Source: DASRHG01 sp035650655
GTDB lineage: Bacteria > Desulfobacterota > Binatia > DP-6
Assembly: GCA_035650655.1 (NCBI GenBank)
Contig: DASRHG010000169.1
Location: forward strand, 1 to 64,000
DNA: 64,000 bases
Direction of reading: 5' to 3'
The stretch's first letter is position 1. Each line of letters starts with the position of its first letter. This document shows, piece by piece, positions 7,051 to 16,785 of the stretch. Both the position numbers and the translations under genes were made by a program. Under the pieces are notes generated by a model. The model saw only the letters and a program-made list of their open reading frames with translations, was not told the DNA's origin and searched no databases.

Positions 7051-9657
7051 TCAGTGGGCCTCCGCCCAGTTGCGCCCTTCCCGCACGTCGACCCGGAGCG
7101 GCACCTCGAGCGGCCAGACGCGCTCCATCGCATCCCGCACGGCGGATGCCGTGGGCGCGACCTCGGCCTCGGGGACCTCCAGGACGAGCTCGTCGTGCAC
7201 CTGGAGGAGCAGGCGCGCGCCGAGCGCCCCGGCGCCGAGGCGGCGGTCGACCTCGAGCATGGCGAGCTTGATCAGATCGGCCGCGGACCCCTGAATCGGC
7301 GTGTTCGTCGCGGCGCGCTCGGCGAACTGCCGGACGGCCGGATCGCGGGCGGTGAGCTCGGGCAGATAGCGGCGGCGGCCGAGGACGGTCGTCACGTACC
7401 CTCGCGCGCGCGCCTCCGCGATCGTCCGGTCGACGAACGCGCGCACCCCGGGGTAGCGGCGGAAGTACCCCTCGATGTACGCCGCGGCGGCGTCCTGCGA
7501 CACCCCCAGCTCGCGCGCCGCGCGCGCCGGCCCCATGCCGTAGACGATCCCGTAGTTGATGACCTTCGCGAGCCGCCGTCCCTCCGCCGGCGGCTTGTCG
7601 CCGAAGACGTCGGCCGCCGTGCGCGCGTGGATGTCCTCGTCGCGCTGGAAGGCGTCGATCAGGGTCGCGTCTCCGGCGAGGTGGGCGAGGACACGGAGCT
7701 CGATCTGGGAGTAGTCGGCCGAGAGGAGGCGGTGGCCCGGGCTCGCGACGAACGCGGCGCGGATGCGGCGGCCCTCCTCGGTGCGGATCGGGATGTTCTG
7801 AAGGTTCGGGTCGGAGCTCGAGAGCCGCCCCGTCGCCGCGACGGTCTGGTTGAAGGACGTGTGTACTCGGCCGGTCCGCGGGTCGACGAGCGCCGGGAGC
7901 GCATCGACGTACGTCGACTTGAGCTTCGAGAGCGCGCGCCACTCCAGGATCTTCGCCGGCAGGGGGTGCTCCGCGGCGAGCCGCGTCAGCACGTCGACGT
8001 CGGTCGAGAGCCCGGTCTTGCCGCGCCGCACGCCGCGGGACGAGATCTTGAGGCGGTCGAAGAGCACCGTGCGCAGCTGCGGCGGCGAGTTGATGTTGAA
8101 GTCGCAGCCGGCGAGCGCGTGGATCTCGGCCATGAGGCGCTCGAGCGTCGCCCCGAGCTCCGCGGAGAGGCGCGCGAGGAGCGGCAGGTCGAGCGCGATC
8201 CCCACGAGCTCCATGCGGGCGAGCACGCGCGCGAGCGGGACCTCGAGCGCCTGGAAGAGGCGATCCATCTCGTGCACGCGGAGACGCTCCTCGAGGAGCG
8301 GGCGGAGGGCGTGGGCCGCGCGCGCCGCGCGGCAGGCGGCGAGCGCGGGCGTCGCCTCGGGATCGCGGGGCTCGCCGACGAGCTCCTCGGCGAGCCCCGC
8401 GATCCCGTGGTCCGGGCGCGACGGATTGAGACAGTACGATGCGAGCGACACGTCGAAGGTCGGCCCCTCGAGCGTGAGCCCGCGGCGCCCGAGCGCGACC
8501 GCCAGCGCCTTCACGTCGGCGCCGATCTTCGGCGTCGCCGGGTCGGCGAGGAGCGGGGCGAGCGCGGCGAGCGCCGCGGGCTCCTCCGGCTCCGCGACGA
8601 GCGTTACGGGATCGGAGGGGCCGGCGACGGCGATCGCCTCGAGACGCGCCGCGGTCGCGCGCGGCGAGTCGAGGATCGGCACGACGGCGACGGTCGTCCC
8701 GGGGACGGGGAGCGCCGCGCGGATCTCGTCCGCGGTCCGCACGACGCGATGCTCGACCTTGGGCGCCTCGCCGGCGGGGACGAGCTCGCGCAGGAGCGAG
8801 AAGAACTCGAGCTCGGTGAAGAGCGGCCGCACCGCGGCCGGGTCGGGGCCCGGGTAGCGGAGTGCGTCGAGGTCGAGCGTGAGCGGGAGGTCGCAGCGGA
8901 TCGTCGCCAGGTCCTTCGAGAGCCGCGCGGTCTCGGCCTCGCGCGCGAGCGTCTCCCGCACCTTCTTCGCGCCGCGGATCTTGAGCCCCTCGACGGCGTC
9001 GAGCCGCGCGAGGATCGTCTCCACCGGCCCGAGTGCCTGCACGAGCGCGGAGGCCGTCTTCTCGCCGATGCCGGAGACGCCCGGGATGTCGTCGATCGCG
9101 TCGCCCATGAGCCCGAGGACGTCGGGGACGAGCGCCGGGTCCACGCCGAAGCGCGCGCGCACCTCGGCGACGCCGAACCGACGGTCGCGCATGGTGTCGA
9201 GCAGCGTCGTGCGCGCGTCCACGAGCTGCATCATGTCCTTGTCCCCCGTCACGACGACGGTCTCGATGCCGTCGCGGCTCGCCTGCCGCGCGAGCGTCCC
9301 GATGACGTCGTCGGCCTCGACGCCGGGCACCTCGATCACGGGAAGCCGCAGCGCCGCGACGACCTTGCGGACGTAGCCGAGCTGCGGCCTGAGCTCGTCG
9401 GGAACGGGCGCCCGGCTCTGCTTGTAGCCGGCATAGAGCGCGTCGCGGAACGTCTCGCCGGGCGCGTCGAACACCACGGCCAGGTAGACGGGCTTCTCCT
9501 CGCGGAGCAGCTTCGCCACCATGTTGGTGAAGCCGTAGACGGCGTTCGTCGGCAGCCCGCGCGTCGTCCGGAGACCCGGGATCGCGTGGAACGCGCGGTA
9601 GACGTAGCCGCTCCCGTCGATCAAGTGGATGCGCGCGGGCGCTGCGGCGGTCCTCAT
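7051..9657 (-). CDS. polA: DNA polymerase I
   Basis: 868 residues from ATG 9657. Domains in order: 5'-nuclease (about 1-290), a 3'-5' exonuclease-like fold (about 310-490), and family A polymerase (about 500-868). Polymerase motifs are intact: motif A DYSQIELRV from Asp648, motif B RRLAKVINYGIVYG with Lys698, and motif C QVHDE with His821. The proofreading domain has lost the paired DxE acidic residues of its first motif (VAVVPILDS instead), so it is probably inactive, as in Taq or Bacillus enzymes. Motif B has Tyr702 where E. coli has Phe762. A longer in-frame extension upstream of 9657 has no family similarity and was not used. Confidence 0.96.
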   Translation of the reverse strand: MRTAAAPARIHLIDGSGYVYRAFHAIPGLRTTRGLPTNAVYGFTNMVAKLLREEKPVYLAVVFDAPGETFRDALYAGYKQSRAPVPDELRPQLGYVRKVVAALRLPVIEVPGVEADDVIGTLARQASRDGIETVVVTGDKDMMQLVDARTTLLDTMRDRRFGVAEVRARFGVDPALVPDVLGLMGDAIDDIPGVSGIGEKTASALVQALGPVETILARLDAVEGLKIRGAKKVRETLAREAETARLSKDLATIRCDLPLTLDLDALRYPGPDPAAVRPLFTELEFFSLLRELVPAGEAPKVEHRVVRTADEIRAALPVPGTTVAVVPILDSPRATAARLEAIAVAGPSDPVTLVAEPEEPAALAALAPLLADPATPKIGADVKALAVALGRRGLTLEGPTFDVSLASYCLNPSRPDHGIAGLAEELVGEPRDPEATPALAACRAARAAHALRPLLEERLRVHEMDRLFQALEVPLARVLARMELVGIALDLPLLARLSAELGATLERLMAEIHALAGCDFNINSPPQLRTVLFDRLKISSRGVRRGKTGLSTDVDVLTRLAAEHPLPAKILEWRALSKLKSTYVDALPALVDPRTGRVHTSFNQTVAATGRLSSSDPNLQNIPIRTEEGRRIRAAFVASPGHRLLSADYSQIELRVLAHLAGDATLIDAFQRDEDIHARTAADVFGDKPPAEGRRLAKVINYGIVYGMGPARAARELGVSQDAAAAYIEGYFRRYPGVRAFVDRTIAEARARGYVTTVLGRRRYLPELTARDPAVRQFAERAATNTPIQGSAADLIKLAMLEVDRRLGAGALGARLLLQVHDELVLEVPEAEVAPTASAVRDAMERVWPLEVPLRVDVREGRNWAEAH

Positions 9658-9724
9658 CGCCACGCTCGGGCTAGCAGAGGGGTCCCGAGCTGTCCAATTG
9701 CCCGCCGCGCGCGCGTGCTCGAAC

Positions 9725-9753
9725 TTGACATCCCGGATACCGGCCGCTAGGAA
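9725..9753 (+). promoter_or_regulatory. Candidate sigma-70 promoter for the Gld-type ABC operon
   Basis: A perfect TTGACA at 9725-9730 is followed after 17 bp by TAGGAA at 9748-9753, a weak -10 match. It lies in the 142-bp divergent gap between polA and the ABC operon, 46 bp before the ATG at 9800. The -35 match is strong and the -10 match is poor, so this is tentative. Confidence 0.35.
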
Positions 9754-9799
9754 ATCTTCCCCGAATTTTTTTCCGGTGGGCTCGTCCAAGTCGAGCTGA

Positions 9800-10552
9800 A
9801 TGATCGAAGTCGCCAACCTGAGCAAGCGCTACGGCGATCTCGCGGCGGTTCGCGACGTCTCCTTCACCGCCCCGAGCGGGAAAATCGTCGGGTTCCTCGG
9901 TCCGAACGGGGCCGGCAAGACGACGACGATGCGGATCATCACGGGCTTCCTGCCCGCGACGAGCGGCACCGTCCGCGTCGAGGGCTTCGACGTCTTCGAG
10001 CAGTCGACGGAGGTCCGCCGGCGCATCGGATACCTCCCCGAGAACCCGCCCCTCTACAACGAGATGTCGGTCACGGGGTACCTCCGCTTCGTTGCGCGTC
10101 TGAAGGGCCTGGCACGCGCCGACGTGGAGAGCGCGCTCGAACGGGTCCTCGACACCTGCGGGCTCCGCGCCATGCGCGACCGGCTGCTCGGGCATCTCTC
10201 GAAGGGCTTTCGGCAGCGGGTCGGACTCGCGCAGGCGCTCATCCACGATCCTCCGGTCCTGATCCTCGACGAGCCGACGATCGGCCTCGACCCGCGCCAG
10301 ATCATCGAGATCCGGAGCCTCATCAAGACGCTCGGCGGGAAGCGCACGATCGTCCTCTCGACGCACATCCTGCCCGAGGTCGCGCAGGTCTGCGACAAGG
10401 TCGTCATCATCAACGACGGCCACGTCGTGGTCGAGGACGAGCTCGCGAACCTCACCCGGGGACGGACGCTCGAAGACGTCTTCATCGAAGCCATCTCCCG
10501 CGACATCGGCGACGGGGGGCACGCGGTCGCGGCGGTCGAGGCGGAGGCCTGA
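9800..10552 (+). CDS. ABC transporter ATP-binding protein, GldA/NosF-like
   Basis: A 250-residue ABC-2 type ATPase. Walker A is GPNGAGKTTTM, the signature is LSKGFRQRVGLAQAL (a GFRQR variant typical of the GldA group), Walker B is VLILDEPTIGLDP, and the H-loop is in STHILPE. It is the first of four same-strand genes separated by 2-3 bp or overlapping (9800-14324). Family knowledge: GldA partners with GldF and GldG-type membrane proteins. In non-gliding bacteria the same cassette is widespread and its substrate is unknown, so the name does not imply motility here. Confidence 0.92.
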   Translation: MIEVANLSKRYGDLAAVRDVSFTAPSGKIVGFLGPNGAGKTTTMRIITGFLPATSGTVRVEGFDVFEQSTEVRRRIGYLPENPPLYNEMSVTGYLRFVARLKGLARADVESALERVLDTCGLRAMRDRLLGHLSKGFRQRVGLAQALIHDPPVLILDEPTIGLDPRQIIEIRSLIKTLGGKRTIVLSTHILPEVAQVCDKVVIINDGHVVVEDELANLTRGRTLEDVFIEAISRDIGDGGHAVAAVEAEA

Positions 10553-10555
10553 CGC

Positions 10556-11329
10556 GTGCGGAACGCCCTCACCATCGCGGGCCGCGAGATTCGCTCCTAC
10601 TTCTCGTCGCCCGTCGCGTACGTGCTGCTCGCCGTCTTCCTCGCGCTCGGCGGCTACTTCTTCTACGCGCTCCTCACCGCGTTCAACCAGACGCTCGCCA
10701 TGTACGCGATGATGCGGCAGCCGGAGATGCTCCAGCGGTTCAACCTGAACCAGATGGTGATCGCGCCGCTCCTGCACAACATGTCGGTGCTCCTCATCTT
10801 CATCGTACCCGCGATCACGATGCGGATGTTCCCGGACGAGAAACGCTACGGCACCTACGAGCTGCTCCTCACCTCGCCCGTGCGCGTCGGCGAGATCGTG
10901 TTCGGCAAGTTCCTGGGCGGGCTCACGCTCGTCGCCCTCATGGTGCTCCTCTCGGGGCTCTTCGGTGCCCTCCTCTGTGCGTACGGCAACCCCGAGGTGC
11001 CGCTCATGCTCTCCGGCTACCTCGGGCTCCTCCTCATGGCGCTCGTCTTCCTCGCCGCCGGAACGCTCATCTCGTCGTTCACCGACAACGTCGTCGTCGC
11101 ATACGTGGGCACGCTCTTCGCGCTCCTCGTGCTCTACACGATCGGCTGGCTCGGCGAGACCCTCCAGGGCACCGCCGGCGGGCTCGTCCGCTACATCTCC
11201 GTCACGGAGCACTTCAGCGAGATGACGAAGGGGATCATCGACACGAAGGACCTCGTCTACTTCGCGACCCTGCTGGTGATCGGACTCTTCCTCACCCATC
11301 GGTCGGTCGAGTCGGTGCGCTGGAGGTAG
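10556..11329 (+). CDS. ABC-2 type permease, GldF-like
   Basis: A 257-residue integral membrane protein starting at GTG 10556, 3 bp after the ATPase stop. It has about six transmembrane helices, opening with the conserved ABC-2 leader (IAGREIRSYFSSPVAYVLLA) and ending close to VGLFLTHRSVESVRW. The stretch FPDEKRYGTYELLLTSPV matches the conserved cytoplasmic loop of GldF/YhaP-type permeases. It should form the membrane channel with the upstream ATPase. Confidence 0.9.
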   Translation: MRNALTIAGREIRSYFSSPVAYVLLAVFLALGGYFFYALLTAFNQTLAMYAMMRQPEMLQRFNLNQMVIAPLLHNMSVLLIFIVPAITMRMFPDEKRYGTYELLLTSPVRVGEIVFGKFLGGLTLVALMVLLSGLFGALLCAYGNPEVPLMLSGYLGLLLMALVFLAAGTLISSFTDNVVVAYVGTLFALLVLYTIGWLGETLQGTAGGLVRYISVTEHFSEMTKGIIDTKDLVYFATLLVIGLFLTHRSVESVRWR

Positions 11330-11331
11330 CG

Positions 11332-12924
11332 GTGGGTCGCTCGGCCGGTCTCCTCGGACGCCTCGGGCTCGTCGCGCTCGCCTTCGGGTTCATCGGGACG
11401 GCGCTCGTCAGCGAGCCGTTCTCGAACATCGTCGTGCTCGCCGAGCTCGTCCTCGGCGCCGGGTGCGTCATCACGTACCTCGTCTTCGGCTTCGAGGACT
11501 TCCGCAGCCTCCTCGGGCAGCGCTCGACGCGCTACGGCGCGGGGGCCTTCCTCTACACGCTCCTCTTCGTCGTCCTCATCGGTGGCGTGAACTATCTCTC
11601 CTGGCGCCACCACCATCGCTGGGACACGACCGAGGCCGGCGTCTACACGCTCGCCCCGCAGTCGAAGAAGGTCGCGAGCGGGCTCTCGAAGGACCTGGTC
11701 ATGACCGCCTTCGTCGAGGGTGGTCAGGACGAGGCCCTCAACGCCCTCCTCGGGAGCTACCGCTACGCCGCCCCGGATCACGTGAAGTACGAGCTCGTCG
11801 ACCCGGACAAGAAGCCGGAGCTCGCGACGACGATGAAGATCACGTCGCTCCGGAGCGTGAACCTCCAGTACGGCAACGAGTCGTTCGTGGTGACGAACCC
11901 GACCGAGGAGACGATCACGAACGGCATCATCCGCATCACCGGCGGTTCGAAGAAGACCGTCTACTTCGCCGAGGGCGACGGCGAAGCCGACACGGCGAAC
12001 GCCGAGGACGCGCGGGGCTACTCGGCGGCGAAGACCGCGCTCGAGCAGGAGAACTACGAGGTGAAGACGCTCGTCCTGCCGAGCGTCGCCGACAAGATCC
12101 CCGACGATGCGACCGCCCTCGTGATCCCCGGGCCGACGCGCCCGCTCTCGGAGCACGCGACGCAGGTGCTCGACGCGTATCTCAAGAACGGCGGCCATCT
12201 GCTCGTCATGATCGGCCCGCGCGACGCGGACGAAGGCCTGGCGAAGCTGCTCGCCGACTGGGGCGTCAAGCTCGGCGACGACATCGTGATCGACCAGGAG
12301 CTCCGCCTCTTCCAGGGTCCGAGCATGGGCATCCAGCCGATCACGAAGACGTACGGCGTACACCCGATCACGGAGAGCTTCCGCGACTACACCATCTACC
12401 CGCAGACGCGGACGGTCGCGGCCGATGCCACCGGCAAGAAGGGGCTCTCGGCCACCGAGCTCGTGAAGACGAGTCCCACCAGCCGGGCGCTCGGCGGCGC
12501 GAAGGTCGAGCAGCTGTTCACGAAGGGCACCGCGCAGATCGACGACACCGACCGCAAGGGTCCGCTGCCGATCGCGGTCGCGGTCACGGCGAAGCTCGCC
12601 GATCTCGGCGTCACGCCCCCCGCGTCGGACGGCAAGAAGGCGCCCGAGGAGGCGCGGCTCGTCGTCTTCGGGACGGCGCAGTTCGCCGACAACTCGCGGC
12701 TCACCCAGCGCAACAACCTGAACCAGGACCTCTTCCTCAACTCGATCGGCTGGCTCGTCGGCCAGTCGGAGGTCGTCTCCATCCGGAGCCGCGCCGTCCG
12801 GGCGTCGAAGGCCGACCTCACGCCCGCGCAGAACGTCGACCTCTTCATGTACTCGGTGCTCGTCCTCCCGATGCTCCTCATCATGGTGGGCGTCAGCGTT
12901 TCGTGGTTCCGGAAGTCGCGGTGA
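11332..12924 (+). CDS. GldG-like ABC-associated protein (uncharacterised Gld family)
   Basis: A 530-residue protein starting at GTG 11332. Two or three N-terminal membrane helices (about 5-75) precede a large extracytoplasmic domain of the ABC-type uncharacterised/GldG family, with the hallmark opening WDTTEAGVYTLAPQSKKVAS. A final helix lies near the C-terminus (SVLVLPMLLIMVGVSVSWF). The periplasmic part is fused to the transporter function in this family, but its ligand is not known. The stop overlaps the next start (GTGA). Confidence 0.88.
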   Translation: MGRSAGLLGRLGLVALAFGFIGTALVSEPFSNIVVLAELVLGAGCVITYLVFGFEDFRSLLGQRSTRYGAGAFLYTLLFVVLIGGVNYLSWRHHHRWDTTEAGVYTLAPQSKKVASGLSKDLVMTAFVEGGQDEALNALLGSYRYAAPDHVKYELVDPDKKPELATTMKITSLRSVNLQYGNESFVVTNPTEETITNGIIRITGGSKKTVYFAEGDGEADTANAEDARGYSAAKTALEQENYEVKTLVLPSVADKIPDDATALVIPGPTRPLSEHATQVLDAYLKNGGHLLVMIGPRDADEGLAKLLADWGVKLGDDIVIDQELRLFQGPSMGIQPITKTYGVHPITESFRDYTIYPQTRTVAADATGKKGLSATELVKTSPTSRALGGAKVEQLFTKGTAQIDDTDRKGPLPIAVAVTAKLADLGVTPPASDGKKAPEEARLVVFGTAQFADNSRLTQRNNLNQDLFLNSIGWLVGQSEVVSIRSRAVRASKADLTPAQNVDLFMYSVLVLPMLLIMVGVSVSWFRKSR

Positions 12925-14324
12925 AGCTCGGCCGGGTCTACGTCCTCCTCGCACTCGTCGCCGCCCTCGGGGCCTACCTCTACTTCGTCGAGATCCCCAC
13001 CGCCGAGAAGGAGGCGAAGAAGGACAAGCTCGTCAGCGTCGACAAGGACGCGGTGACGGGCATCGTGCTGGCGTACCCGGACCGGACGATCGAGCTGCAC
13101 AAGGCCGACAAGGGCTGGCGGCTCGTGAAGCCCGTCGACGCGCCCGCCGACGACGGCGCGGTGCGGAGCCTTCTCACGACGCTCACCGACACCCAGGTGC
13201 AGAAGACGCTCGACGAGGCGCCGAGCGACCTGGCGCCCTTCGGCCTCGACCGGCCGAGCCCGCTCGTCACGCTCGCGGTCGCGAGCGGCACTGCCCCGCC
13301 GGCGATCGCGATCGGCAAGAACGCGCCGATCGGCGGCAAGACCTACGTGCGGAAGGGCGAGGAGCCCAAGATCTACCTGACCGCGACCTCGCTCACGTTC
13401 TCCCTGAACAAGCAGCCGAAGGACCTCCGCGACAAGGAGGTGATGCACTTCCAGGACGACGAGGTGCAGCGCGTCGACATCACGCACGAGGACGGGAAGA
13501 CGACGAGCCTCGTCCGGAAGGACAAGGACGCCTGGACGGTGGAGCCGGGCGACCATCCCGCGGACGCGACCGAGGCGCGCTCCTACCTCTCGTCCCTGCG
13601 CGCGACGCGCGCCGTCGACTTCCCCGACGACGCGCCGGCCGACCTCGCGAAGTACGGGCTCGTGAAGCCCCGCCTCGCGATCACCGTCGCGACGGGGAAG
13701 GACGGCGCGGAGACGCAGACGCTCCTCATCGGCGGCGAGACGACGCAGGGGACGCAGAAGCAGCTCTACGCGAAGCGGGCGAACGCGCCCACGGTGTACG
13801 CGCTCGGCGAATGGTCCCTCCGGACGCTCGACAAGAGCGCCGGGCAGCTTCGCGACAAGACCGTGCTCGACTTCGACCCGGCGCGCGTCGGCGAATTCGT
13901 GGTGGAGCGGAAGGACGGCGGCACGGTCACCGTCGCGCGTGCCGAGAACGGCTGGAGGGTCACCGGCGCGGGCGACCACAAGCCGAACGACGGGAACATC
14001 ACGCGCTTCCTCGAGGACCTGAAGGACCTCCGCGGCTCGGAGATCGTCGCCGAGCCGGTCGAGGCGAAGGACCTCTCCGGCTACGGGCTCGACGCGCCGG
14101 ACATCCGCGTCGCCCTGACGGACAAGGACGCGAAGCCGATCGGCGTCGTGCTCGCGGCCCAGCACGACGGCAGGCGCTACGTCATGCGCGACGGCGGGGG
14201 CACCGTGTTCGAAGCCCGCGACTACATCTACTCGCGCCTCGACAAGAAGGCGGCGGACTTCGTCACCACCGACAGCGCCACGCCGCCCGCCGGCGAGGCG
14301 CCGAAGGACGCGCCCGCGACGTGA
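12921..14324 (+). CDS. DUF4340 domain-containing protein
   Basis: A 467-residue protein starting at a GTG that overlaps the previous stop. One N-terminal membrane anchor (VYVLLALVAALGAYLYFVE) is followed by repeated DUF4340 units. Recurring phrases of the type APFGLDRPSPLVTLAVASG, KYGLVKPRLAITVATG and GYGLDAPDIRVALTD mark at least three copies. DUF4340 proteins typically sit behind GldFG cassettes and are thought to form an extracytoplasmic part of the machine. The C-terminal tail is Pro/Ala rich. It is the last gene of the module. Confidence 0.88.
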   Translation: MKLGRVYVLLALVAALGAYLYFVEIPTAEKEAKKDKLVSVDKDAVTGIVLAYPDRTIELHKADKGWRLVKPVDAPADDGAVRSLLTTLTDTQVQKTLDEAPSDLAPFGLDRPSPLVTLAVASGTAPPAIAIGKNAPIGGKTYVRKGEEPKIYLTATSLTFSLNKQPKDLRDKEVMHFQDDEVQRVDITHEDGKTTSLVRKDKDAWTVEPGDHPADATEARSYLSSLRATRAVDFPDDAPADLAKYGLVKPRLAITVATGKDGAETQTLLIGGETTQGTQKQLYAKRANAPTVYALGEWSLRTLDKSAGQLRDKTVLDFDPARVGEFVVERKDGGTVTVARAENGWRVTGAGDHKPNDGNITRFLEDLKDLRGSEIVAEPVEAKDLSGYGLDAPDIRVALTDKDAKPIGVVLAAQHDGRRYVMRDGGGTVFEARDYIYSRLDKKAADFVTTDSATPPAGEAPKDAPAT

Positions 14325-14331
14325 GCCGTGC

Positions 14332-14351
14332 GACGGGCGGGTCCCGCCGTC
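14332..14351. terminator. Inverted repeat between convergent genes
   Basis: GACGG-g-CGGG, loop TC, CCCG-CCGTC forms a nine-pair GC stem with one bulged G, between the DUF4340 stop and the lipoprotein stop. No T-run follows on either strand, so termination is possible but not shown. Confidence 0.3.
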
Positions 14352-14568
14352 AGCGCATCGTCGTCGTGGTCGCCCCGGCGCCCGTACCGCTCGCCGCCCC
14401 TCCGCCGGCCCCGCCGCCCGCACCTCCGGGCCCCGTGGCGCCGCCCTGAGGCGCGCCGGGCGGCGTCTGCGGGGTGCCGCCCGTATCGGCGCCGCCGCCG
14501 CACGCCGCGAGGAGCGCGAACGCACCCAGGCTGGCCACGAGAATCACCTTGCGGACGAGCCTCACCAT
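14350..14568 (-). CDS. Small glycine-rich lipoprotein
   Basis: A 72-residue protein with a clear lipoprotein signal (positively charged MVRLVRK, hydrophobic core, lipobox LAAC with Cys23). The mature part is almost only Gly, Ala, Pro and Thr. The ATG at 14568 has AAGGAGG about 8 bp upstream, a strong ribosome site that supports the start. No function can be assigned. It is downstream of hisC on the same strand. Confidence 0.7.
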   Translation of the reverse strand: MVRLVRKVILVASLGAFALLAACGGGADTGGTPQTPPGAPQGGATGPGGAGGGAGGGAASGTGAGATTTTMR

Positions 14569-14659
14569 GTCGCTCCTCCTTGGTCACCGAGCCCCGGCGA
14601 GACGACTCTGTAGGTCGCGCGGGCCTGCCGCCATCCCGACCTCGGGGGAGCGTCGCGCG

Positions 14660-15661
<1,002 letters not shown>

Positions 15662-15749
15662 CCGGCGCCCGACGCCGGGCTGCTCGCCGGGGACGTACGG
15701 CGTGAGCCCGCGCAGGGCCGGACGAAGCCAGTCGGACGCGGACGGCAGG

Positions 15750-16187
15750 CTACTTGACCGCCTTGATGTGCCGCCGCGGGGCGACCTCTTCCTCCACCTC
15801 GGGGGCGCCGAGGTGCCGTTCGACGATCTCGATCGCCTGCCGCTGCCGATCCGGAAGCGCCGTCAGGATGTCGACGAGCCGCGTCCACCGCTCCCGGTCC
15901 GCGCCCCCGAGCTCGTAGAGTCGGAGCGCCGAGTCGATGTCCTTCCGCTTCAAGTGCGCGTCCCCGGTCGCGAGGATGCGCTCGCGGGGCAGCGGAACGG
16001 CCCCGAGCTCGCAAATGCGGACGACGTCCGCAATGCGGTTCCGCTCGAGCAGCCGGTCGGCGAGCCGCGTCCAGTCGGCCGACGTGACCAGCCCCGCATT
16101 CCGCGTGAAGAGCTTCATGGCCGCGTCGAGGAAGCCCCGCTCGAGGTAGCGGCGACCGACGAGGACCTCCGAATCGCTGGCAGGCAT
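15750..16187 (-). CDS. Helical-repeat protein of unknown function
   Basis: 145 residues, all alpha-helical in character (VLVGRRYLERGFLDAAMKLF, then LADRLLERNRIADVVRICEL). It has a TPR-like periodicity and a basic C-terminus. The ATG at 16187 is chosen over an in-frame ATG 51 bp upstream because the extra residues look non-coding. It ends 2 bp before the likely hisC start and shares its strand. Function is unknown. Confidence 0.6.
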   Translation of the reverse strand: MPASDSEVLVGRRYLERGFLDAAMKLFTRNAGLVTSADWTRLADRLLERNRIADVVRICELGAVPLPRERILATGDAHLKRKDIDSALRLYELGGADRERWTRLVDILTALPDRQRQAIEIVERHLGAPEVEEEVAPRRHIKAVK

Positions 16188-16403
16188 GATCGGTTCAACC
16201 CCCCTGAAAGCCGGTGCGGGCGATACGGCACCCCGCACAACGGTGCGCTACCTTAACCGAGCGCGCCCGAGCTTGGCAAGCAGGGTCGTGCCGCGTCGTA
16301 GCGCAAAGCACCTGCATAAACCGGTGCTTATCGCGCGAATCGACGAGAGTCACGCGAGCCTCCGGCTAAAGCGCGCGGCGCGGCGTGCCGATACCCCCGC
16401 AGC

Positions 16404-16664
16404 ATGAACGCGCCGCGGCTCACGATCACGTACAGCGCGTATCGCGAGCTGGAGACGATTCCACAGACTCCGCTGCGGGACATCGGCGAGGCCATCATGG
16501 CCCTCGCCGACGACCCGCGCCCACCGGGCTCGGCCGTCCTGCAGGGCGTGGGTGGGTGCTACTACCTCGCCATCGACGACTACTACATCCTGTATCATCT
16601 GGACGAGGACGACTCGCTCACGGTGCTCGGCGTGCTGCACGGTCCGTACCACCCGCTCCACTAG
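16404..16664 (+). CDS. RelE/ParE-family toxin-like protein, orphan
   Basis: An 86-residue protein with the RelE-fold pattern: TYSAYRELETIPQTPLRDIGEAI as helices, ALADDPRPPGSAVLQG before the first strand, then YYLAIDDYYILYHLDEDDSLTV as the beta-sheet core. The family usually cleaves ribosome-bound mRNA or poisons gyrase. The conserved basic residues of active RelE (typically Arg or Lys in the sheet) are largely replaced by Tyr and Asp, so activity is uncertain. No antitoxin frame lies next to it; the 215 bp upstream hold nothing recognisable. Confidence 0.65.
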   Translation: MNAPRLTITYSAYRELETIPQTPLRDIGEAIMALADDPRPPGSAVLQGVGGCYYLAIDDYYILYHLDEDDSLTVLGVLHGPYHPLH

Positions 16665-16785
16665 CGCACCGGGGGCGTTCGTGCCCCCCCGGGTGTCGCG
16701 CGAGGCTGCACGGCGGGGCCGCGTCCGCGCCCGCGCCGACGGGCGGCGGTTGCGTCGGCGCCTCGACCTCGGGCAAACGGGGCGC

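Noticed and set aside
6475..9750. 1091-codon plus-strand frame opposite polA
   Set aside because: Arg/Glu/His-rich shadow of polA; high GC produces long antisense frames throughout the window.
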